DNA from: Arthrobacter sp. H35-D1
GTDB lineage: Bacteria; Actinomycetota; Actinomycetes; Actinomycetales; Micrococcaceae
Length of the DNA: 64,000 nucleotides
Direction of reading: 5' to 3'
Assembly (NCBI RefSeq): GCF_030063185.1
Contig: NZ_JASISP010000001.1
Location: forward strand, 310,001-374,000
The position numbers and the translations under genes were made by a program. Positions 51,614 to 60,333 of this stretch are shown here, in pieces. Below the pieces are notes generated by a model that worked only from the letters and a program-made list of their open reading frames with translations, did no database searches and was not told the origin of the DNA. Every line of letters starts with the position of its first letter. The stretch's first letter is position 1.

Positions 51614-52920
51614 ACCTCCCCACCCCGGCCACCGGAGCCTCCACCCACCCGGCCCACACCGCTCCTGCCAGAAAAAGTCCCCTGCGCTGGGGTGTGAACT
51701 ACACGCCCAGTGAGGGCTGGTTCCACTCGTGGCAGGACTTTGATGTTGACGCCGTGCGCTCCGATTTCGAATCAATTGCCAAGTTGGGCCTTGACCATGT
51801 GCGCATCTTCCCGCTGTGGCCGCTGATCCAGCCCAACAGGTCGCTGATCCGCCCCGCCGGCATTGCCGATGTGGGCCGCGTGGTGGACGCGGCCGCCGGA
51901 TTTGGCCTTGACGTTTCCGTGGACGGCTTGCAAGGCCATCTTTCAAGCTTCGACTTTCTGCCGTCGTGGATCACAAGCTGGCACCGTCGCAACATGTACA
52001 CGGACCCGCAAGTGGTGGAAGCCGAGGCGCAGCTGATTGCGGCGCTGGCGGCCGAGGTCACCTTGCGCCCCAATGTGCTGGGCATGACGGTGGGCAATGA
52101 GACTAACCAGTTCGCCGTTACCCGGCACCCCGACCAGCAGGTGACGTCACCGGCGGAAATGGGCGAATGGCTCAAAACCCTACTGGCAGCAGCCCGCAAG
52201 GTCTGGCCCACAGGCATGCACCAGCACAGCTTCGATGACAACGCCTGGTTCGTGGACAGTTGCCCCGTCACACCGGCGCACGCGGTCAGCCTGGGCGATG
52301 TGACAACCGTGCATTCCTGGGTTTTCGTGGCCGTGGCGCATTTGTTCCCGCAAGGCCACCCCGCCCGCACGCTCTTTGCCGACTACCTCGTGCAGCTGGC
52401 CGACGCCTACTCCAACGACCCCGCCCGGCCCATCTGGCTGCAGGAAATTGGCGCCCCACATCCGGCCGTACCGTTCGACGGCGCCGCCGACTTCTTGGAG
52501 CAGAGCCTGCTCCCCGTCCTTGACACCCCGAATTTGTGGGGCGTCACGTGGTGGTGCTCGCACGATGTCAGCCGCAAGCTGGCCGACTTCCCGGAGCTGG
52601 AATACACCTTGGGGTTGCTGGATTCCGAGCGCCGCCCCAAGCCTGCCGGGAAGCGGCTGGCCGAGCTGATTGCCGCAGAGAAGGCCAACCCCACGGCGCC
52701 CGTCCAGCGCAGCACGGCCCTCTCCTTTGACCCGGGCAACGAAGCCACAGGCGAGGGCCGCTCGGTGGCCGATCCCTCCGGCTCGCTGTTCCCTGCCTGG
52801 CTGGAGCTGGCTGCGGCGGGGCAGAAGCCCGCCCTGGTGCGTGCATCCAAAACGTCCGACGCCGGTTACCTCGCCGCCCGCGGAATCACCGACGTGCGCG
52901 GCCAGACAGAAGCACGGTGA
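51610..52920 (+). CDS. GH5-type glycosidase, probably subfamily 18 beta-mannosidase
   Basis: This is a 436-residue TIM-barrel glycosidase. RWGVNYTPSEGWFHSW (about 26-41) opens the barrel. The acid/base Glu is in TVGNETNQFA (about 161-170) and the nucleophile Glu in IWLQEIGAPHP (about residue 280). The pattern resembles GH5_18 enzymes, known in bifidobacteria to cleave mannose-beta-1,4-GlcNAc, the core of N-glycans. Assignment to subfamily 18 is by my reading only. It is coupled to GH38 (ATGA) and to the following unknown gene (GTGA). Confidence 0.82.
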   Translation: MNLPTPATGASTHPAHTAPARKSPLRWGVNYTPSEGWFHSWQDFDVDAVRSDFESIAKLGLDHVRIFPLWPLIQPNRSLIRPAGIADVGRVVDAAAGFGLDVSVDGLQGHLSSFDFLPSWITSWHRRNMYTDPQVVEAEAQLIAALAAEVTLRPNVLGMTVGNETNQFAVTRHPDQQVTSPAEMGEWLKTLLAAARKVWPTGMHQHSFDDNAWFVDSCPVTPAHAVSLGDVTTVHSWVFVAVAHLFPQGHPARTLFADYLVQLADAYSNDPARPIWLQEIGAPHPAVPFDGAADFLEQSLLPVLDTPNLWGVTWWCSHDVSRKLADFPELEYTLGLLDSERRPKPAGKRLAELIAAEKANPTAPVQRSTALSFDPGNEATGEGRSVADPSGSLFPAWLELAAAGQKPALVRASKTSDAGYLAARGITDVRGQTEAR

Positions 52921-53366
52921 GCACCATGTGGGATGACGTAAAGCCCACGAATTCGGAACAAGGGTGGGAGCCACTGCCGGAGAACGGCTGGTTTGCACTG
53001 ATGGCGTGGGTCGCCGGGCCAGCGAACGTCGGCCGTGCCGCGCAGTCCGACGAAGGCAGGGCCGTGCGTGTTGTGCACGTCCATGACGGCGTGGAACCCC
53101 GCACCGTGGAGCCCTTCGCTGAGGGGGACCGGCGCAGCGTGGACGAGTCCGTGAACGAGTTTCTGCTCGAGGCGGGGGTTCCTGCACGGCCGGCCGGATT
53201 TGACTGGTTCATGCGCATCCCCGAGGGGTGGCCGGCAGGGCTCTCCGTGGCTGACGAGCTGAGTTCACAGATCACCCGCAGTTGGGAGAACGACACCCAT
53301 CCGGAGGCACTCCTGCCCTTGTTTGAGCGCGCCGTGCAAGCTTTTTACGCAGACGCCCCGGCCTAA
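52917..53366 (+). CDS. Unknown protein coupled to the mannosidase operon
   Basis: This 149-residue soluble protein has no motif I recognise. It is acidic and Trp-rich (MWDDVKPTN, GWEPLPENGWFALMAW, FDWFMRIPEGWPAG), with no signal peptide or membrane segment. Its GTG start overlaps the GH5 stop (GTGA), so it is made with the glycosidases; an in-frame ATG lies three codons on. It might be a carbohydrate-related helper or an unrelated gene caught in the operon. Confidence 0.6.
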   Translation: MSTMWDDVKPTNSEQGWEPLPENGWFALMAWVAGPANVGRAAQSDEGRAVRVVHVHDGVEPRTVEPFAEGDRRSVDESVNEFLLEAGVPARPAGFDWFMRIPEGWPAGLSVADELSSQITRSWENDTHPEALLPLFERAVQAFYADAPA

Positions 53367-53509
53367 GACGCGGCACAGCACACTTGGCACCCTTGGCTCC
53401 GGGCTGGCCCTAGCCGCAACTACTACTGCCGAGTAGCATCGAATCAATACGGGTTTCGCTCCAAGCCGGCCGTGGCAGTGCCCACGCCGCCGGCGGAAAT
53501 GAGGAAGTC

Positions 53510-55510
53510 ATGAGTCACGATGCAGCTGTCGGAAATGTCCAGTCTGGCGCTGGCAATGCCCCAGCCAACGCCACTCCCACTGACAAAAAAGTTACGGCCG
53601 AGGATGCCAGAAACGCCGCCGAGGCAGCCAGGGAAACTGTTTGGGAGCGGCCCAGCTTCGCCAAAGGCCTGTATCTGGGCGCTTTTGACGTCGATTTGAT
53701 TCACCCCCATCCGCAGCCCTCCGCCAAGGACACCGAACGCGGCGATGCCTTCCTGGAGAAGGTTGAGGCGTATGCCAAGTCCTTGGATGGTGCCCGGGTG
53801 GAGCGGGAGGCGAAAATTCCCGACGAATACTTGGCCGGTCTGGCTGAACTGGGCGTGTTCGGCATGAAGATTCCCGAGGAGTATGGCGGCCTGGGACTGA
53901 ACCTGACGTACTACGGGCGGGCACTTGCCATCCTGGGCAGCGTCCATCCTGCTTTTGGAGCCTTGGTCTCGGCCCATCAGTCCATCGGCGTCCCGGAACC
54001 CGTAAAGGTTTTTGGTACAACTGAACAAAAACAAAAGTACCTGCCCCGCTGTGCCGCCGGGGCCGTTACGGCTTTTCTGCTGACAGAACCGGATGTGGGT
54101 TCGGATCCGGCCCGGATGGGCTGCCAGGCAGTTCCCTCCGAGGACGGCTCGGAATACCTTGTGGATGGCGTGAAGCTGTGGACCACCAACGGCGTCATCG
54201 CCGAACTGGTGGTGGTCATGGCGCTGGTGCCTTCCCGCGGACTGGATGCGGCAGGACGCAAGACCGGCGGCATCACGGCTTTTGTGGTGGAAGCGGACTC
54301 CCCCGGCATCACCGTTGAAAACCGCAACGAGTTCATGGGCCTGCGCGGCATTGAAAACGGCGTGACACGCTTCCACCAGGTGCGTGTTCCTGCGGAAAAC
54401 CGTTTGGGGCGCGAAGGCCAGGGCCTGAAAATCGCCCTGACAACGTTGAACACGGGACGCTTGTCCATCCCGGCCATGGCGGCAGGGGCCGGAAAGTGGT
54501 CGCTGAAGATCGCCCGTGAATGGTCCAATGCCCGCACCCAGTGGGGACTGCCAGTGGGCCAGCATGAGGCGGTGGGCAAGAAATTGGCTTTCATGGCTGC
54601 CACGGCCTTTGCCCTGGAGGCAGTTTTTGAGCTCTCCGCGGCCCTGGCCGACGCCGGCATGAAGGACGTGCGCATCGAAGCCGCCCTCGCCAAGTTGTGG
54701 TCCTCGGAGTTCTCCTACAAGTGCGCCGACGAGCTCGTCCAGATCCGCGGTGGACGCGGCTATGAGAGCGCAGCCTCGCTGGCCGCCCGTGGAGAGCGCG
54801 CAGTTCCCGCCGAACAACTCCTGCGGGACCTGCGCATCAACCGGATCTTTGAAGGATCCACCGAAATCATGCACCTGCTCATTGCTCGCGAGGCCGTTGA
54901 CGCCCACCTTGCTGCCGCAGGCGATTTGGCATCCAACACGGCAACCTTGGCGGAAAAGTCGAAGGCGGCCGTGGATGCCAGCGGGTTCTACGCAAAGTGG
55001 CTGCCGAAGCTGGTGGTGGGCAAGGGCATTGACCCGCGGTCCTACAACGACTTCGGCCCGCTTGCCAAGCACCTGCGATTTGTGGAGCGTGAATCCCGCA
55101 AGCTCGCCCGACAAACGTTTTACGCCATGGGCCGGTGGCAGGGAAAACTTGAATACAAGCAGGCTTTTCTGGGTCGGATCGTTGATATCGGCGCAGAGCT
55201 ATTTGCCATTTCAGCCTGCTGCTCCCGGGCCGAAATGCTCCGGCTCAAGGACCCGCACCAGGGCCGGTCGGCGCAAAAACTTGCCGACGCGTTCGCGTGT
55301 CAGTCACGCCTTCGGGTGGCGACGTTGTTTGGCGAGTTGTGGGACAACACCGACAGCTCGGACGCATCGCTGAGCAAGGAATTGCTCGCCGGGAACTTTG
55401 TTTGGCTTGAAGATGGCGTGCTGGACCCCTCCGAAGGAACGGGTCCGTGGATCGCCGACGCAGCCCCCGGCCCGTCCACCCATGAAAACTTGCACCGCAA
55501 ATACCGCTGA
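53510..55510 (+). CDS. Acyl-CoA dehydrogenase, very-long-chain type with C-terminal extension
   Basis: This is a 666-residue FAD enzyme for the first step of beta-oxidation. The N-terminal and middle domains show LAELGVFGMKIPEEYGGLG, TEPDVGSDPARM and KLWTTNGVIAELVVV. The C-terminal helical domain has GGRGYESAASLAARGERAV and RINRIFEGSTEIMHL, whose Glu is in the position of the catalytic base. About 180 further residues follow, as in VLCAD/ACAD9 and the related actinobacterial proteins. It stands alone behind a 140-bp gap and ends at a strong terminator. Confidence 0.92.
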   Translation: MSHDAAVGNVQSGAGNAPANATPTDKKVTAEDARNAAEAARETVWERPSFAKGLYLGAFDVDLIHPHPQPSAKDTERGDAFLEKVEAYAKSLDGARVEREAKIPDEYLAGLAELGVFGMKIPEEYGGLGLNLTYYGRALAILGSVHPAFGALVSAHQSIGVPEPVKVFGTTEQKQKYLPRCAAGAVTAFLLTEPDVGSDPARMGCQAVPSEDGSEYLVDGVKLWTTNGVIAELVVVMALVPSRGLDAAGRKTGGITAFVVEADSPGITVENRNEFMGLRGIENGVTRFHQVRVPAENRLGREGQGLKIALTTLNTGRLSIPAMAAGAGKWSLKIAREWSNARTQWGLPVGQHEAVGKKLAFMAATAFALEAVFELSAALADAGMKDVRIEAALAKLWSSEFSYKCADELVQIRGGRGYESAASLAARGERAVPAEQLLRDLRINRIFEGSTEIMHLLIAREAVDAHLAAAGDLASNTATLAEKSKAAVDASGFYAKWLPKLVVGKGIDPRSYNDFGPLAKHLRFVERESRKLARQTFYAMGRWQGKLEYKQAFLGRIVDIGAELFAISACCSRAEMLRLKDPHQGRSAQKLADAFACQSRLRVATLFGELWDNTDSSDASLSKELLAGNFVWLEDGVLDPSEGTGPWIADAAPGPSTHENLHRKYR

Positions 55511-55564
55511 CCGCTCGGCTGCATGACAGCTTGACCGCCCGGCTGCATGGCGGCTCGAAGCGCG

Positions 55565-55597
55565 AAATCCCCGCAGCGCCATGCGCTGCGGGGATTT
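55565..55597 (+). terminator. Strong intrinsic terminator after the acyl-CoA dehydrogenase
   Basis: Perfect 15-bp arms (AAATCCCCGCAGCGC and its complement) enclose the 3-base loop CAT and are followed by GGCGGTTTT. It lies between the convergent dehydrogenase and universal stress protein genes and may serve both. Confidence 0.85.
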
Positions 55598-55620
55598 GGC
55601 GGTTTTACAAACCAGCTGTC

Positions 55621-56046
55621 TTAGCCGTCGGTCTTCACGATGTACACATCGCAGGGTGCGTTGTGTGAAACGGCGTTGGCCACCGAGCCAAGGACGCGGC
55701 TCAAGCCCTGCATGCGGACGTTGCCCACAACAATCAGTTTTGCCTTGAGCTTGTTTGCTTCTTCAAGCAGCACCTCGGCGGGCTTGCCCAGCGCGGAGGA
55801 GTACTCGGTCTTGACACCGCTGATCTTCAGTTCCTCGGCAACCCGCTGGGCAACCCGCTCGGCCTCGTCGGCGGTGGACAGGAACCATTCGTCGTTGCCG
55901 ATGGTGACCTTTTCCGTCTTGTCTTCGCCAAACGCGGTAACAACGCGCAGGGTGTACCCCATGGCCTTGGCCAAGTCCGCCGCCACCTTGGCAGCCTTCA
56001 TGGAAGTTGAGTTGCCGTCAACGCCGACAATGATGATTCCCGCCAT
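55621..56046 (-). CDS. Universal stress protein (UspA family)
   Basis: This is a 141-residue single-domain Usp. It begins MAGIIIVGVDGNSTSMKAAK and holds the ATP-binding signature GNVRMQGLSRVLGSVANAVS (G-x2-G-x9-G-S pattern), followed by HNAPCDVYIVK. Such proteins bind ATP and help survival in stasis and hypoxia. It is a single gene with an AAAGGATG site upstream of the start. Confidence 0.93.
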   Translation of the reverse strand: MAGIIIVGVDGNSTSMKAAKVAADLAKAMGYTLRVVTAFGEDKTEKVTIGNDEWFLSTADEAERVAQRVAEELKISGVKTEYSSALGKPAEVLLEEANKLKAKLIVVGNVRMQGLSRVLGSVANAVSHNAPCDVYIVKTDG

Positions 56047-56166
56047 TTTTTCATCCTTTTTTTGTGCCGCGACACCGGCGCTTCACACCCCGGCATCATT
56101 CTTGTCCCCCACTTTAGTCACAAAAGCTCACATTTGGGCGGGAACGTGCGCGATCTTACCCACCTG

Positions 56167-59064
56167 TTACGTCTGCCCCGGAGATGTGTCTGCGGATGAG
56201 TCTTGGGAAACGGCGTCGGCAAGGAGCTCCAGCACATGCCGGTAGTCCTCTCCCGTGGCCCGGCTCATGCCCAGCTCGCACGTCCTGTTGCAGGACGCAT
56301 GCGCGCGAGCCTCCATGGCGGCCACGTCGCGCGCTTGGTCCGCAGTGGCCGAGGCCGTCAGCTCCGGATGCAGCATGCCGCGATCCCCGGCAAAACCGCA
56401 GCAGCCCCAGTGCTCCGGCACCAACACCGTCTCCGCCACGGCCGAGGCCACCTGTTCGAGGGCCGGGCTTAGCCCGAGCCGCACCGAGGAGCAGGTGGGG
56501 TGCAAGGCCAGCGACTCCAGCCGTGCCCATTCCCCGCCCAGCAGCGGCAGCAGGCGATCGGCCGTAAATTGCACGGCGTCAAGAACCCGCAGCGGCGTTT
56601 GCCCGGGCTCCGGCACTTCGCTTTCAATGGTGTGCAGCAGGCCTTCGGTGCAGCTTGAGGCGTCGCAAATGATCTCCAGCTCGCCGTCCCGCGTGGCCTC
56701 CCGGAGCAGTTTCAACGTCCGTGCGTGCATGTCCGCCAGCCCCGCGGCCATCCCCTTGGACGACCACGGCGTCCCGCAGCACGCACTCTCGATGCCCTCC
56801 GGCACCAACAAGTGCACTCCGGCCTTCGCACACAGCTGCTCAAAGCTCGCCTGCACTCCGGCCGACCCCGCCTCGGCCGGGCCAAACATCACGTTCACGC
56901 AGGCGGGGAAATACACGGCCGCCGCTTCCCCGGCAGGTGCCGGCCGGCGTCGGACTTTCCCACCTGCGGGAAGCTCGGGTGAATACAGTGGCAGTGTGTC
57001 GTGGCCCAGCACCTTCCGGCCCGCCTTGTTTGCGGCAAGCACGACGCCGGCCGGCACCTTGGCGGCGGCGTCCAGGGCCAGCCCGGCCCCCTTTGTGACG
57101 GCGCCCCAATGCTTGGCGGCAGTCCCCCACATGGCGTTTTCGACCATCCCGGCCGCCTCGGTGCGGAGGTTGCGCACCAGCGTGCCGGTGTTGATGTCCA
57201 CGGGGCAGGCGGTTTGGCACATGCCGTCCACGGCGCAGGTGTCCACCCCGGCGTAGTCGTAGTCGGCGGCCATCTCGTCCGCGAGCGCCGTGTCCCCGTC
57301 GAGCCGGGCCGCTGCCATGTCGCGCAGGGTGACGATGCGCTGGCGCGGGGTCAGCGTCAGGTTCTTGCTGGGGCACACGGGTTCGCAGTAGCCGCAGGAC
57401 ACGCAGCGGTCCACTTCCGGATCGACTTCCGGAGGCGCAGTCTTTATGTGGCGCAAGTGTGCCACAGGATCGTCGTCGAGGAGAACGCCCGGATTCAACA
57501 TGCCTTCCGGATCGCACAACGCCTTGATGCGGCGCATCACCTCATAGAGTTCATCCCCGTATTGGCGGCGCACGAACGGCGCCATGACCCGCCCCGTGCC
57601 GTGTTCGGCCTTCAGCGATCCGCCCTCGCCGAGCACCACCTCCACCATGTCCTCGGTGAAGGCGGCATAGCGGTCCAGCTCCTCGGCGCTGGCGAACTTG
57701 TCGGTGAGCATGAAGTGGATGTTGCCGTCCTTGGCGTGCCCAAAGGTGACGGAATTTTCGTAGCTGTACTTCTCAAACAACGCGCTCAGCTCCAGGCAGG
57801 TGCGCGCCAGTGCCGGGACCGGGACCACCACATCCTCCAGCAGTGCCGTGGTGCCCAGCGGGCGGGCTCCCGCCACGGCCGTGTACAGGCCCTTGCGCAG
57901 GTGCCACAGCTCGGCGCGGACGGTGGCGTCGGAGCTGAACTCCGCAGGTGCGTCCAGCCCCAGCGTGCCGGCGAGCGCCACGGCGTCGGCGTTGAGCCCG
58001 GCCAGTTCCTCCTGGTTGCCCGTCTGGTATTCCACGAGCAGCGCCGCATGGTTGCGCACTTGCAAATCACGCACCACCCCGGGCACCTGGCTCAGCCCCT
58101 GCCCCACCTTCAGCGAAAGGGAGTCGAGCAGTTCCACCGTGGCGGCGCCGCTGTCCACCAGGGCCGGCAGTGCAGTGTTGGCCGCGTGCAAGTCCTTGAA
58201 GACCAGCAGCCCGGCTGTGGCGTGGGCCAGCCGGGGAATGGTTTTGAAGACGGCTTCGGCCACGAACCCCAGCGTGCCTTCGCTGCCCACGATGAGGTGG
58301 GCCAGGATGTCCACGGGGTTCGCGAAGTCCAGCAGCGAGTTCAGCCCGTAGCCCATGGTGTTCTTCATGGCGAACTGGCGTTCGATCGTTGCGCGCGACG
58401 CCGGATTGCTGCGCACCCTTTCGGCGAGCCCGGCCAAGCCCAGGAAGAGTTCGGGTTCAAGCAAGCGCAGCCGGGCAGCGGCGTCCGGTGCGCCGGTGTC
58501 CAAGACGGTGCCGCTGGGCAACACGAGGGTCAACGATTCAAGGGTGCGGTAGGCGTTGTCGGTGATCCCGCAGGCCATGCCGGAGGAGTTGTTGGCCACC
58601 ACGCCGCCAATCGTGCAGGCCACCTCGCTGGCGGGGTCGGGTCCGAACTTGCGCCCGTACCGCAGCAGCCGCGCGTTTACGTCCCGCACCGTGACGCCCG
58701 GCTGCACGCGGATCCGGGCTCCGCCGTCGAGCACTTCAAGTGACCGGAAGTGCTTGCGCACATCCGCCAGCAGTCCTCCGCTGACGGCCTGCCCACTGAG
58801 GCTGGTCCCGCCGGAGCGCAGGGTCAGCGGCAGCCCGCGTTCGGCGCTGACCCGCATGAGCTGGGCGACTTCGGCGGCACTTGAGGGGACGGCCACTGCT
58901 TGGGGGATAAGCAGGAAGTGCGAGGCATCGTGGGCATTGGCGTGGCGGTCGAGGGCTCGGGTGAGGGTTTGCGAGGGGTTGGCCATGGCTCCGGCAACGT
59001 CCGCCAGGGTCCGGCCGGCCAATGCCTTCTTTTGACCCGGTGTTTGGCGTGCCTGACTCGACAT
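56167..59064 (-). CDS. FAD-linked oxidase/4Fe-4S protein, D-2-hydroxyacid (lactate/glycolate) dehydrogenase type
   Basis: This is a 965-residue membrane-associated dehydrogenase joining a GlcD-like FAD domain to a GlcF-like iron-sulfur part. The FAD_binding_4 motif PLTLRSGGTSLSGQAVSGG lies near residue 80, and GSEGTLGFVAEAVFK near 275. Two 4Fe-4S clusters are seen as CVSCGYCEPVCP and CAVDGMCQTACP, and CCG-type cysteines as ACCGTPWSSKG and GCCGFAGDRGM. This is the layout of YdiJ/Dld-like quinone-linked D-lactate or D-2-hydroxyglutarate dehydrogenases; the substrate is inferred. I choose ATG 59064 behind AAAGGGG; an earlier ATG at 59091 is possible. Confidence 0.88.
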   Translation of the reverse strand: MSSQARQTPGQKKALAGRTLADVAGAMANPSQTLTRALDRHANAHDASHFLLIPQAVAVPSSAAEVAQLMRVSAERGLPLTLRSGGTSLSGQAVSGGLLADVRKHFRSLEVLDGGARIRVQPGVTVRDVNARLLRYGRKFGPDPASEVACTIGGVVANNSSGMACGITDNAYRTLESLTLVLPSGTVLDTGAPDAAARLRLLEPELFLGLAGLAERVRSNPASRATIERQFAMKNTMGYGLNSLLDFANPVDILAHLIVGSEGTLGFVAEAVFKTIPRLAHATAGLLVFKDLHAANTALPALVDSGAATVELLDSLSLKVGQGLSQVPGVVRDLQVRNHAALLVEYQTGNQEELAGLNADAVALAGTLGLDAPAEFSSDATVRAELWHLRKGLYTAVAGARPLGTTALLEDVVVPVPALARTCLELSALFEKYSYENSVTFGHAKDGNIHFMLTDKFASAEELDRYAAFTEDMVEVVLGEGGSLKAEHGTGRVMAPFVRRQYGDELYEVMRRIKALCDPEGMLNPGVLLDDDPVAHLRHIKTAPPEVDPEVDRCVSCGYCEPVCPSKNLTLTPRQRIVTLRDMAAARLDGDTALADEMAADYDYAGVDTCAVDGMCQTACPVDINTGTLVRNLRTEAAGMVENAMWGTAAKHWGAVTKGAGLALDAAAKVPAGVVLAANKAGRKVLGHDTLPLYSPELPAGGKVRRRPAPAGEAAAVYFPACVNVMFGPAEAGSAGVQASFEQLCAKAGVHLLVPEGIESACCGTPWSSKGMAAGLADMHARTLKLLREATRDGELEIICDASSCTEGLLHTIESEVPEPGQTPLRVLDAVQFTADRLLPLLGGEWARLESLALHPTCSSVRLGLSPALEQVASAVAETVLVPEHWGCCGFAGDRGMLHPELTASATADQARDVAAMEARAHASCNRTCELGMSRATGEDYRHVLELLADAVSQDSSADTSPGQT

Positions 59065-59278
59065 TGCGGCCCCTTTTTCGTGGTGGTCCATCCCGGTGCT
59101 GATCCAGAATTATTTTTATCTCCGGTGCATGCCAAGTCTTGTTGGCATCATGGCGCAAAGCAAGACACGGGTCTGCCGGGCCCCACCGTGCGTGCCCGTG
59201 AGATTGCACCGCCGCCCCCACCAACAGCGCACATTGTCCTATGCTGGAGCCATCATCCTCAGCAACGTTGGGACCCCC

Positions 59279-59752
59279 ATGACTATCTCCACGGCAGACC
59301 TGTACGACGAGCACGGGCCAGAACTGTCCTCGGTTTCCCTGCAATTTCGCGATTTTGGTGCCGTGGCAGCCTTTGCCGGCCCGGCTCGGACCGTCAAATG
59401 CCTCGCGGACAACCAGCTGGTGAAATCCCTGCTGGCCACCCCGGGCAAAGGCGCCGTTCTGGTGATCGACGGCGGAGGCTGGCTGGGAAACGCACTTATG
59501 GGGGACATGATCGCCCAGTCGGCCGTGGACAACGGCTGGTCGGGAGTGATCATCAACGGCGCCATCCGCGACAGCGTGGCCATGGCGGGGCTGCCACTCG
59601 GCGTGAAGGCTCTCGGCACCAATCCCGCCAAGAGCTCCAAGGAAGGCCTCGGCAACGTTGACGTTCCCGTCCAACTCGGCGACGTCACCATCCACCCCGG
59701 CGACATGATCCATGCGGACGGCGACGGAATCCTCGTGGGCACGCGGGAGTAG
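59279..59752 (+). CDS. rraA: RraA family protein (RNase E activity regulator/aldolase fold)
   Basis: The 157-residue protein matches E. coli RraA block for block: STADLYDEHGPELSSVSLQF, GPARTVKCLADNQLV, GAVLVIDGGGWLGNALMGD, GVIINGAIRDSVAM and the final DMIHADGDGILV. RraA inhibits RNase E in E. coli. Members with this fold also act as 4-hydroxy-4-methyl-2-oxoglutarate aldolases, needing the GxxxD(21)RD pattern, which is present here as GDMIAQ and IRDS. The ATG at 59279 is the natural start. It is divergent from the Fe-S dehydrogenase. Confidence 0.9.
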   Translation: MTISTADLYDEHGPELSSVSLQFRDFGAVAAFAGPARTVKCLADNQLVKSLLATPGKGAVLVIDGGGWLGNALMGDMIAQSAVDNGWSGVIINGAIRDSVAMAGLPLGVKALGTNPAKSSKEGLGNVDVPVQLGDVTIHPGDMIHADGDGILVGTRE

Positions 59753-59832
59753 GCGGCACACGCGATTGGGTGGTGCCGGGGACGGCCGCCATCCGGGTTC
59801 AGGCCCCATCGAAGGTCATGCTACATCGCAGG

Positions 59833-60324
59833 TCAGGCGCGGAAGTTGGCGGGGCCGCGGAGTGGTTCCAGCAGCGCCTTCTTCTCAGGTGCCAACCGGA
59901 CCAGGGTGCCGCTGGGCTCGTGGAAGAACGCCAATACAGTTTCGGCAATGACGCACTTGGTCGCTGTGACGGGATCAAAGATGGCGTAGGCCACGGTAAA
60001 GCTGGCTCCCTTCACTGCGCTGATCCAGACTCGTACGTCGGCGGCCACATTGCGGTAGTTCAACGGTGCCAGATACCTGACCCGGTGCTCTACCACCAAT
60101 GCCTGCACGTCCGCGTCCAGCTCGGAAAAGATGGGGTTTGCAGCCGCAATGCCGGGCAGCCCGGTCCCGGCAGGCGGACCGAACGCATGCACACGGGCCT
60201 CCTCAAGGATTCGCAGCACTTCCACATTGTTGATGTGCCCGTAGGCATCCATGTCTCCCCAGCGCATGGGGACTTGCAGCGCAAGGCGCCGGCCGCCGTC
60301 GTACTCTTCTTGCTGCACGGACAT
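59833..60324 (-). CDS. Acyl-CoA thioesterase, 4HBT hot-dog family
   Basis: This is a 163-residue hot-dog fold thioesterase. The catalytic block is VPMRWGDMDAYGHINNVEVLRILEEAR (Asp about residue 23 in WGDMDAYGH), shared with 4-hydroxybenzoyl-CoA and YbgC-like enzymes. HRVRYLAPLNYRNVAADVRV forms the beta sheet edge. The start is ATG 60324 (a TTG precedes it). It follows the GNAT gene by nine bases on the same strand, so they are co-transcribed. Confidence 0.9.
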   Translation of the reverse strand: MSVQQEEYDGGRRLALQVPMRWGDMDAYGHINNVEVLRILEEARVHAFGPPAGTGLPGIAAANPIFSELDADVQALVVEHRVRYLAPLNYRNVAADVRVWISAVKGASFTVAYAIFDPVTATKCVIAETVLAFFHEPSGTLVRLAPEKKALLEPLRGPANFRA

Positions 60325-60333
60325 CAATATCCT

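Noticed and set aside
48527-51946. Open minus-strand frame of 1139 codons
   Set aside because: It lies antisense to GH38 and GH5 and has Arg/Gly/His-rich shadow composition without motifs. It arises from the strong third-position GC bias of the sense genes.
53444-55114. Minus-strand frame of 556 codons over the acyl-CoA dehydrogenase
   Set aside because: It is an antisense shadow of a well-conserved gene with no ribosome site or motif.
57001-58743. Plus-strand frame of 580 codons over the FAD/Fe-S dehydrogenase
   Set aside because: It is a His/Gln/Arg-rich shadow with no motif; the opposite strand has clear flavin and iron-sulfur signatures.
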